Shown: in pieces, positions 44,020-50,454 of the stretch
Layout of the letters: every line of letters begins with the position of its first letter
Numbering within the stretch: position 1 is the stretch's first letter
Assembly (NCBI GenBank): GCA_018433925.1
Contig: JAHDQI010000163.1
Span: forward strand, 1 to 50,454
DNA from: Phycisphaerae bacterium
GTDB taxonomy: Bacteria; Planctomycetota; Phycisphaerae; Sedimentisphaerales; Anaerohalosphaeraceae
DNA length: 50,454 nt
Reading direction: 5' to 3'
Made by a program: the position numbers and the translations under genes
The notes under the pieces: generated by a model
Seen by the model: the letters and a program-made list of their open reading frames with translations, nothing else
Told to the model about the DNA's origin: nothing
Database searches by the model: none

Positions 44020-45204
44020 CTACATAAAATCAAGCAGCGACATCGAAAAAATCTTTGAGGCCGCCGTCAGCGACATCTCATAAAGCATCTGGTGACGCGC
44101 CAGGTCAATCGCCACCTGCGTAATATCCGCGTCCCGGAGACGGCTGATCTCCTGGTCAGAATTCAGCTTCATATCTTCCATGCTGTCTCTCAGATTGGTC
44201 AGTGTCTCGATGCGCCCCCCGACAATCGGAAACGCGCGAACCAGCATCTGCTCCACATCCTGCATGGAAACAATCGTATCGTTCATCAGTTCCGTAAGAA
44301 CCCCGTCATCATAGCTCTGGGTATTCTTCAGCAAGTCCCGGGCATGAATCAGAATATTAAAAATATCATAGGTCCCCGGCACGCGAACCGGTACGGTTCC
44401 GGCCTGCTGAATCGCCGTCGCGTCAACATACAGCACCTCTCCCGTTTCCGAATGCACCACCGCCACGTTGGTCTCCGTCCCGTTAACCGTCACGCTGCTT
44501 GCCCCGCCGTCGATGGAAAGCTGAAAATTCCCCGTCGCACCGGTAATCGTCAGCGTCACATCCCCCCGCACGCTCGAAGTCCCCGTCCCGGCGGCGGCCC
44601 CCGTATCCCCATAAAAATCCGGACTCTGGCGCGAATCGTTTCGGAAAAGCTGATCGCCCACCAGCAGCGGCGACATCTCCATCCCCTTGATGATTTCGAG
44701 TTTCTGCTCTTCGGCCCCCCCCTGGTAAATGACCCGTGAGATATCGCCGTTTGAATTGCGTTCCACCCGGTAGGCCGGCTCTTCAGCGCTGGCCCCGGCA
44801 AACAAATACTGACCCAGACGATCCGTATTGGCAAACGCCACCAATTGCTCCAGGGCATTATCAATCTGTTCGGCCAGCGACTGGCGAATCTGAATACTGG
44901 TCGTACCCGACATCGTAGAGGCCATATCCGCACGCGCCTGGCCCAGTTCATTCATGATGCTCTGCACCACCGAGGAACTCAACTCCAGAATACTGATCGA
45001 TTCCTCCATCGTTTTCAGATATACTTCCTTCGAACGGCTGTCTGTCTGAAAACCCAGAATATAATTCGACCGGTTCGGATCATCTGAAATCCGGTTGACA
45101 TCCTGTCCCGTCGCTGCCCGCTGCTGCAGCAGATTCAGCGCCGTGGTATGCATGCTGATCGCCCAGCTCGTATTCTTAAAGATCGCATCCAGTGAATAAC
45201 TCAT
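44020..45204 (-). CDS. flgL: Hook-filament junction protein FlgL (HAP3)
   Basis: FlgL joins the hook to the flagellin filament. The 394-residue protein has flagellin-like terminal helices. The N-terminus includes ISMHTTALNLLQQRAATGQDVNRISDDP, with the shared flagellin/FlgL pattern of a long helix and then DDP. It continues with LGQYLFAGASAEEPAY near 145. The C-terminus has GGRIETLTNLRDSMEDMK and ends with the amphipathic helix LTAASKIFSMSLLDFM. The central insert (about 190-290) is glycine/threonine-rich and surface-exposed. It follows flgK after 26 bp. No flagellin gene follows; glycosyltransferases do. Confidence 0.94.
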   Translation of the reverse strand: MSYSLDAIFKNTSWAISMHTTALNLLQQRAATGQDVNRISDDPNRSNYILGFQTDSRSKEVYLKTMEESISILELSSSVVQSIMNELGQARADMASTMSGTTSIQIRQSLAEQIDNALEQLVAFANTDRLGQYLFAGASAEEPAYRVERNSNGDISRVIYQGGAEEQKLEIIKGMEMSPLLVGDQLFRNDSRQSPDFYGDTGAAAGTGTSSVRGDVTLTITGATGNFQLSIDGGASSVTVNGTETNVAVVHSETGEVLYVDATAIQQAGTVPVRVPGTYDIFNILIHARDLLKNTQSYDDGVLTELMNDTIVSMQDVEQMLVRAFPIVGGRIETLTNLRDSMEDMKLNSDQEISRLRDADITQVAIDLARHQMLYEMSLTAASKIFSMSLLDFM

Positions 45205-45230
45205 TGCTTACTCGTTCCTTTCTTGACAGT

Positions 45231-47255
45231 TCAGGAAAGCAGGGTCAGCAGCGCATCCATTGTCGAATGAATAGTGCTAATATACTGAGCCATCCCCTGG
45301 AACATTCGCTCATAGATAATCATCCGGCCGGCCTCTTCGTTGACATCCACCGCGCTGAGCGAATCCCGGTGCTGCTGGAGACTTCGCAAAATCCCTTCGG
45401 TATTGTTATATTGCAGCTCCATCATGGAAATATCATGACCCACATTCACCGCCAACTGTCGGTAATATTCCTTGGTCGTCAGCCCCCCCAGGTCGCTGAG
45501 GGCCTGATCGCCCAGCCGGGCCATCGCCAGGCAATTCAGGTTGCCGGTCGCATCCCCGCTTTGCGACGCCGCGATCCGGGAGACATCCTGCCGAATCTCT
45601 TCAGCCACTTCTATCGAAGAGGCGTCGCGCCCGGCAAAGAAGCTGTTGATCCCAACCGCCGCCAGAAAGCCGGACGTATCCGAACTGGCCAGCGCCTCGA
45701 TCGTCAACACGTCCCCGTCATTCAAATACCCGCCGCTCTGGCCGTTGGGTTTGAAGCAAACACAAATCCCGCTATCCAGTTCGATCATAGATCCCGGCTC
45801 ATAATCCGATCCGACCATGACCGTAGCCACGGTACTGCCCGATCCATCCACCACCTCCAGTTCCATTGTCCCGTTGCCGACCTCCAGCGTTCCCCCCGGA
45901 GGTGAGGTATGCACCGTACAGGTATACGTCTGGTTTACCGAACCGGTATAGGAACCGGATATTTCGATAAGCGGAGCAAGCTGATCGGCGCCGGCCCCGG
46001 CCCCGGCCAGGGGGTCGGGAATCGTCAGCGTCGGGGAAGTCATCACGCCCGGCAGAAAATCATATTCATAACCCGTATTGGCCACGATCTGAAGCCGCCC
46101 GGAATAGATCCCCGTCCCGCTGTCCAGGCCCGGTATGGCCGCCAGGTCCGCGGCCACACTGGCCAGCGTACTGGTCGCATCCACCGTCACCGCGTAACGC
46201 CTCGCTTCGCCGCTCGGGTCCGTCACCCGCACATAAATCGTCCCGCTGGTCACCGGCGGCACAAAATCCGCCACATCGGTTTCGGTCATCGTCCACCCGG
46301 TCAGACTGGTAAACGACCCGCTGCCGACGCCCTGGACATGCTGTTGATTGACCTCGGATATCACGGTCACCGCCAGGGTGTCCAGTTTCGTAATAAAATC
46401 CTCAAGAACCCGGTTTCGAAGATTCAAAACTCCGCCCAGCGTCCCCCCCTGAATGCTCGTCCGATACACCTCCGAATCCGCCGCCGCAATACCGATATCC
46501 ATCGATTCCCCGTCCTCTACCATACCCACACGAAGCGGACTGATATTCGAACCGATCACAAGCGGAATATCCGATATCAATACATCTTTGACCCCGTTTT
46601 CTCGCTGAATCTGACGAACCTCAGCCAGTTCTCCCAACTCACTGATCAGCAGGTCCCGCTGGTCCATCAGGTTGCTGCATTCCTGCCCCCGCACCTGAAG
46701 TGTAAAAATCTGCTGATTCATCACGGCAACCTGGCCGGCAATTTGATTGATCTTCTCCACCGCACTAAGGGCTTCGCTGTACAGCGAATCCTGCAAGTCA
46801 CTGACCACAGTGGCCAGATTCCGAATTTGGTTGGCCAGGGTCTCGGCCGCCGAAAGAACCGAGGTCTTGTAGTTAACATCCTGCGGACGAAGCGACAGGT
46901 CAGACAGCGACGCGTAAAAACGATCCAAACTCTCACTGATGCTTGTCGTGGTCAGCTCGCCCATCGCGCTTTCCACAATCCGCATGGCATCCATCTCGCG
47001 AGAGATGGAAGAAAGCGAGGAATCATACCGCAGCATCTCCGATTCAAGAAATTCATCAATCCGGCGGCGAATCCCCGCGTATTCCACCCCCTGTCCGACC
47101 ATCACCCCCCCCGTGATGCTGTCGCGCGCCGGACGAAGATCCACCTCCTGCTTATGATAGCCCTACGTCGCCGCGTTGGCCAGGTTGTTCCCGATAATAT
47201 TCAGGGCATTCTGCGCCGCGTGAATGCCGCTCATTCCTATATCATATCCAGCCAT
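45231..47255 (-). CDS. flgK: Hook-associated protein FlgK (HAP1) with an in-frame amber codon
   Basis: Read from the ATG at 47255, the frame gives MAGYDIGMSGIHAAQNALNI and then NNLANAAT, the standard FlgK N-terminus. Codon 31 is TAG, where FlgK proteins have a residue just before GY. After it the frame continues without interruption through GYHKQEVDLRPARD to the C-terminal MTQYISTIHS-like FlgK helix (MAQYISTIHSTMDALLTLL), 674 codons in all. Both ends match the family, so a single base change separates it from an intact gene. It may be a true mutation, a sequencing error, or read through; restart downstream (GTG 47144 or ATG 47102) would lose the conserved first helix needed for assembly. Several neighbours use TAG as a normal stop, which argues against general reassignment. 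Confidence 0.88.
47105..47112. repeat. Eight-base G homopolymer in the coding strand of flgK
   Basis: The coding strand carries GGGGGGGG just before GTGATG, 50 bases after the amber codon. Tracts of this length can slip in replication, so it is a potential phase-variable or error-prone site. The present length keeps the frame. Confidence 0.6.
47163..47165 (-). other. In-frame amber (TAG) codon at position 31 of flgK
   Basis: The context is GCG ACG TAG GGC TAT, replacing a sense codon in the otherwise conserved NNLANAATxGY segment. Single-base sense neighbours include GAG, AAG and CAG. Confidence 0.85.
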
Positions 47256-47318
47256 GACTCACCGTTTCTTAAGAGACTCCAGCACAGCGGACTCCCGGCC
47301 CGCCGTCAATACAGGCGA

Positions 47319-47828
47319 TTACAGTTTCAGATTCATCAGTCCCGTCCCCGCGCTCCAGGCGCGGCGGCCCCGGGCATCATACGTCTCCGTCTTTTCTCCG
47401 GTGCCCATCACCGCCTCCAGAAGACGCCGGTTCATCCGGGCGCATTCACGAACCAGCAGCTCCGTCGCCAGATGCTGCTGGCGCAGCCGGGCAACCTGCC
47501 CGCGCAGGGCCTGCCGCCGAACCTCAATCTTCTCCCGCAAATCCGCATCCGCACGCGACCCCGCCAGCGACAAACACACCGCCTCCCCCGCACATCCCAG
47601 GGACTCGGCCAGTGTCTCCTGAAGCGCCTGCCGAGACCGATCCAGTTCCGCCCGCCTTTGCCCTTCCTGCCCAAGCTGCGCCTGCATCTCCTGCATCGCA
47701 GGCAAATCCCTCCGGATCAGCGATTCCCGAAGCCCGTCCAGCAAGGCAAGCAGGACCTGAAGATGGTCGGATTGACGATCCAGAAAAGCAATCACCTCTT
47801 CGGCCAGTTCTCGGCTCAGTCTGTTCAT
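47319..47828 (-). CDS. flgN: FlgN-type chaperone for hook-associated proteins
   Basis: FlgN proteins bind FlgK and FlgL in the cytoplasm and keep them export-ready. The 169 residues are almost entirely helical: a first long helix (ELAEEVIAFLDRQSDHLQVL), a conserved-looking EGQRRAELDRSRQAL, and a third helix around LRQQHLATELLVRECARMN. The C-terminal SAGTGLMNLKL tail is short and non-helical. It lies between the rod protein gene (ATGA overlap) and flgK, the standard location. Sequence conservation in this family is low; order and helical pattern support the call. Confidence 0.82.
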   Translation of the reverse strand: MNRLSRELAEEVIAFLDRQSDHLQVLLALLDGLRESLIRRDLPAMQEMQAQLGQEGQRRAELDRSRQALQETLAESLGCAGEAVCLSLAGSRADADLREKIEVRRQALRGQVARLRQQHLATELLVRECARMNRRLLEAVMGTGEKTETYDARGRRAWSAGTGLMNLKL

Positions 47829-48211
47829 AACCGCTCATCCAAAACAGGACCGGCAGACGGCGGCTCGGACGGACCCGACAGAACCATCTGCTGATAAATA
47901 TCTTTCCACAGTCCGAACCCGCCCTGCTCCGTCACCACATCCCCCAGAAAGGTCCAGAACATACTTTTCAAATGCTCGCTGCCGGCCGCCTCGGATTCCT
48001 CTTCCTCGTCCGGCTCCAGTTGCGCCGTCGTCTCCTGCATCTGCTTGAGAATCTGATGGATAATCAGCCCCTCAAAGCGACGCGCCGCCGCCGCCAGTTC
48101 CGGCTCATCCGAGGCGTCCCTGGCGCTTCGCAGTCGCTGCGCCGCGGCCGCCGGGTCAGGACGAACCGCGAAGTCCTGCGGCTCAACCGCATTGATCGTA
48201 AACAAATCCAT
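47825..48211 (-). CDS. flgJ: FlgJ-type rod-binding protein without muramidase domain
   Basis: The 128-residue protein matches the N-terminal rod-binding half of FlgJ: LAAAARRFEGLIIHQILKQM near residues 40-58, then FWTFLGDVVTEQGGFGLWKDIYQQM near 86-110. The peptidoglycan-hydrolase domain present in enterobacterial FlgJ is missing, as in many other phyla. It therefore probably caps the growing rod, with hydrolysis by another enzyme. It follows flgI after 30 bp and overlaps flgN as ATGA. Confidence 0.85.
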   Translation of the reverse strand: MDLFTINAVEPQDFAVRPDPAAAAQRLRSARDASDEPELAAAARRFEGLIIHQILKQMQETTAQLEPDEEEESEAAGSEHLKSMFWTFLGDVVTEQGGFGLWKDIYQQMVLSGPSEPPSAGPVLDERL

Positions 48212-48241
48212 AACCTGTCCTGTCCGAATAAACCTTCCCCA

Positions 48242-49369
48242 TTACATCATCTCCAGCTTGGCCTGCAGCGCGCCGGCACGGTTCAGCGCATCAAAAATGG
48301 AAATCAAATCCCGAGGCGAAGCCCCGATTGCGTTCAGTGCCTTGGCCAGTTCCTCCACCGTCACCGCCCGGGGCACGTTAATCAAATGCCCCTGGCGTTC
48401 TTCCACCGAAAGTGAGCTGTCGTCAATAATCGCCGTCGTCGCCGCATCCGTAAACGGAGTCGTCGGCTGAGACACATACTGCTGCTCCTTGATCTTGACC
48501 ACCAGGTCGCCCTGGGCCACCGCCGTTTCGGAAATGCTCACGGTCCCTCCTACCACAATCGTGCCGGTGCGCTCATTGATGACCACAATCCCCGGCATAT
48601 CCACCTCCACCTCCAGGTGAAGCAGCGAATCCACAAACCCCAGCACATCCGTATCCGTCACACTGTCCGGGATCCGCACACGAATCGTCCCCGGATCCTC
48701 CGCAAATGCCGCCCCCGGATACAACGTTTCAATGGCCCCGCGAATCCGTTCGGCCGTCGTAAAATTTTGATGCCGCAGCGACAGCGTAATATACCGATAC
48801 CCGCCAAGCACCTGCACAAACTGTGACGTTTCAGCCCGTTCCACATAAGCCCCGTTGGGAATGCGCCCAACCGTCGGGTGATTCTTCGCTACCTTCGAGC
48901 CGGTCTTGCCCTCCACCGTCCACGAGCTGGTCGAAATCGCCGCCACACGCGCCACCGCGTACACTTCTCCGTCCAGCCCCTTCAGTTCCGTCGCCAGCAG
49001 GGTACCGCCCTGGAGACTTTCCGAACGCCCCAGCGCCGAAACATGAATATCAATCAGCGACCCTTCCCGATCCCACGGCCCCAGTTCCGCCGTCACCATT
49101 ACCAGCGCGATATTCTCAGACCGCAGATAGAGCGGATCAAAACTGATGTTTCCCTCCCGCTGCAGCAGACTGGTCAGCATTTGCGCGCTCGGCAGCAACC
49201 CGTCCCCGGTGCCGTTGAGCCCCACAATCAGACCCGTCCCGTACAGCGGGTTGCCGCGAATGCCGTGCACCTCGGCAATATCCACGATCCGGGCCCCAAA
49301 GAGCGGCAGCCCGAATACCCAAAGCAGCAAAATGCCTGCCCATCCCGTTTGTTTTCCTGTTCGCATCAT
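48242..49369 (-). CDS. flgI: Flagellar P-ring protein FlgI
   Basis: FlgI forms the ring around the rod in the peptidoglycan layer. The chosen start gives 375 residues, with a signal peptide at about 1-26 (GILLLWVFGLPLFGARI) and the diagnostic DIAEVHGIRGNPLYGTGLIV after it. It continues with the FlgI body (ALVMVTAELGPWDREGSLID, IRVRIPDSVTDTDVLGFV) to the C-terminal ALNAIGASPRDLISIFDAL. GGGGA lies five bases before this ATG; an ATG 13 codons upstream lies inside flgH. Presence of FlgI and FlgH implies a diderm envelope. Confidence 0.95.
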   Translation of the reverse strand: MMRTGKQTGWAGILLLWVFGLPLFGARIVDIAEVHGIRGNPLYGTGLIVGLNGTGDGLLPSAQMLTSLLQREGNISFDPLYLRSENIALVMVTAELGPWDREGSLIDIHVSALGRSESLQGGTLLATELKGLDGEVYAVARVAAISTSSWTVEGKTGSKVAKNHPTVGRIPNGAYVERAETSQFVQVLGGYRYITLSLRHQNFTTAERIRGAIETLYPGAAFAEDPGTIRVRIPDSVTDTDVLGFVDSLLHLEVEVDMPGIVVINERTGTIVVGGTVSISETAVAQGDLVVKIKEQQYVSQPTTPFTDAATTAIIDDSSLSVEERQGHLINVPRAVTVEELAKALNAIGASPRDLISIFDALNRAGALQAKLEMM

Positions 49370-49388
49370 ACCTGTCCCCGGTTCCCGA

Positions 49389-50021
49389 TCAGAACGGCCA
49401 GATCGCATCCAGCAGCTTGCCCAGCCAGCCCGGCTTTGTAAAATCTTTCGTTACCCCCTCGCTCAGCGAAACCATCTGAAAATTGGCAATCTGCTCGCTG
49501 CGAATCGTGTTGTCAAATCCGATGTCGCGAGGACGCACGATCCCGCTGACCTGGATAACCTGTGTATCCCCGTTGATCTCCCGGCTCCGCGTACCGATGA
49601 CCACCAGGTTACCGTTGGGATGAACATCCTCCACAACCACGGTAATCCGGTCCTCAATCGATCGCTCATCCTTATAATCCGATTTTCCGCTTAAACTCTT
49701 TTCTGAATCGAGGTCCACCTTCACCTTGCTGACGCTCGGAACCAGGTGCCCGATGGAAAGATCATCATTGCCCACCTCAAAACTTCGATCGCTGCTGCGG
49801 CTCAGGTCCCGTTTGACCTTGTTGTCTACTTTATGATCTTCGTTGATGACAATCGTCAGCACATCCCCGATCTGGTTGGCCTTGTCATCGGCATACAGCG
49901 ATTTGCTGTTTTGCCCGCGTTTGGCCCAGATCGACCCGGCCTCCGCGATACCGGCGGCCGCACTCAGCACAAGCCCGGCCGTTACGATTCCAAATGTCCG
50001 GCGGTTGACAAAATCCATCAT
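49389..50021 (-). CDS. flgH: Flagellar L-ring protein FlgH lacking a lipobox cysteine
   Basis: FlgH forms the outer-membrane L-ring and is normally a lipoprotein. The 210-residue protein has a signal sequence (about 8-28, ending AGIAEAGSIWAKRG). The FlgH body follows: SLYADDKANQIGDVLTIVIN, RSIEDRITVVVEDVHPNGNL and IQVSGIVRPRDIGFDNTI. No cysteine is present near the cleavage site, so lipid attachment as in enteric FlgH is not possible and signal peptidase I cleavage (AEAG) seems likely. Its ATG overlaps the flgA stop (ATGA). Otherwise length and motifs are canonical. Confidence 0.94.
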   Translation of the reverse strand: MMDFVNRRTFGIVTAGLVLSAAAGIAEAGSIWAKRGQNSKSLYADDKANQIGDVLTIVINEDHKVDNKVKRDLSRSSDRSFEVGNDDLSIGHLVPSVSKVKVDLDSEKSLSGKSDYKDERSIEDRITVVVEDVHPNGNLVVIGTRSREINGDTQVIQVSGIVRPRDIGFDNTIRSEQIANFQMVSLSEGVTKDFTKPGWLGKLLDAIWPF

Positions 50022-50454
50022 ATTCCCTTTCCCAGCAAAGGTTCCACGGTCCCGTCCGGCTGAACGGTCCCCAGTATAATTCGTTCCTCAGGACGTCGGC
50101 CGCGTTTGACCCGAATCACCTGCCCGACAACCCCCTCTTCCATGGCCTCCCCCGAAGCCGTAATCGACATCAGCCCTGTATCCAGTCTCAAAATCACTTT
50201 TTGACGCCGCTGCACCAACACCGGAGGCGACGGCGGCACCAGCCAGTCCGCTTGAATCACGTGGCCGGCGGCAATCGCCCGCCGCGCAACCGACCCGACA
50301 ATCCCCTCCGGGTCAGCCGACCGGGACTCCTTCGTCTTCCTCGTTTCAAATCGAATCCGCTCCCGGCGGACAACCTCCCCGGCCGCGATATCCTCTGCGG
50401 CCACGGCCTGACGCGTCCAGAACAGAACCTCAAAATCCACCGCCACCCGGCCCC
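50018..50454 (-). CDS. flgA: P-ring assembly chaperone FlgA, C-terminal part (5' end outside window)
   Basis: The frame is open to the window edge, so only the C-terminal 145 or so codons are visible. They contain a SAF-type domain (AVAAEDIAAGEVVRRERIRF, VARRAIAAGHVIQADWLV) and the FlgA beta-domain with LRLDTGLMSITASGEAMEEG. FlgA is a periplasmic helper for P-ring (FlgI) assembly. It overlaps flgH by four bases, giving the order flgA-flgH-flgI usual in many phyla; flgF/flgG probably lie just outside. Confidence 0.9.
   Translation of the reverse strand, partial: GRVAVDFEVLFWTRQAVAAEDIAAGEVVRRERIRFETRKTKESRSADPEGIVGSVARRAIAAGHVIQADWLVPPSPPVLVQRRQKVILRLDTGLMSITASGEAMEEGVVGQVIRVKRGRRPEERIILGTVQPDGTVEPLLGKGI

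Noticed and set aside
47102-47144. flgK starting at GTG 47144 or ATG 47102 as a normal shorter gene
   Set aside because: That start would drop the conserved N-terminal helix that is clearly encoded upstream in the same frame, so the amber codon interrupts a longer gene.
45909-47894. A 661-codon open frame on the + strand opposite flgK and flgN
   Set aside because: It is rich in Arg, His, Pro and Gln with no domain pattern, lies wholly antisense to well-identified flagellar genes, and is the expected shadow of biased codon use.
1-50454. CRISPR arrays, tRNA or rRNA genes, riboswitches
   Set aside because: No regularly spaced repeats, cloverleaf-like or rRNA-like sequence was noticed, and gaps are too short for most such elements.

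Overview
The window is a compact flagellar and glycan locus from a diderm bacterium. P- and L-ring genes (flgI, flgH) are present, and almost every base is coding, with no gene-free stretch above about 170 bp. The flagellar gene repertoire, two tandem MotB-type proteins, sigma-54-type promoters and very large multi-domain glycosyltransferases suggest a Planctomycetota-like organism (Phycisphaerae would fit). This is an inference from gene content, not a phylogenetic result.

Layout. Bases 1-12760 (+ strand) hold a flagellar basal-body and export operon: fliF (5' end missing), fliG, fliH, fliI, fliJ, a MotE-like coiled-coil protein, motA, two motB paralogues, then fliO-fliP-fliQ-fliR-flhB. A strongly divergent FlhA-like membrane protein sits exactly where flhA is expected. 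A good sigma-54 promoter lies in front of fliO. Genes fliL, fliM, fliN and a canonical flhA are absent here.

Everything from 12720 to 50454 is on the - strand. Read in transcription order it starts at the right edge with flgA (5' end missing), flgH, flgI, a flgJ-type rod protein, flgN, flgK (with an in-frame amber codon) and flgL. A roughly 29 kb glycan island follows, and the block ends with fliD. The two transcription blocks converge and overlap by about 40 bp at 12720-12760.

The glycan island contains, in transcription order: two TPR-GT4 proteins; a GT9-like protein; a GT2-TPR protein; a TPR protein; a FliT/FlgN-like small helical protein; a cupin-like protein; a nonulosonic-acid (sialic/legionaminic/pseudaminic type) module made of a NeuD-like acyltransferase, NeuB-like synthase, CBS-DegT aminotransferase fusion, CMP-sugar synthetase and TIM-barrel epimerase-like protein; a TPR-capsule-type transferase; a GT4; a B12-type radical SAM enzyme; a second DegT aminotransferase; a SAM methyltransferase; and two giant multi-domain glycosyltransferases of 1894 and 1262 residues. 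The first giant begins with a sulfotransferase-like domain. Lying between flgL and fliD, the island most plausibly decorates the flagellar filament (flagellin O-glycosylation with a nonulosonic acid and further sugars). Two - strand sigma-54 promoters inside the island resemble the one in front of fliO and would tie glycan genes to flagellar expression. No flagellin gene, RNA gene, mobile element or CRISPR array is visible.

The most unusual items are the FlhA-like protein fused to a degenerate BY-kinase/ParA-type domain that has lost its Walker A lysine, the amber codon in flgK, the shared sigma-54 elements, and the giant sulfotransferase/glycosyltransferase chain.
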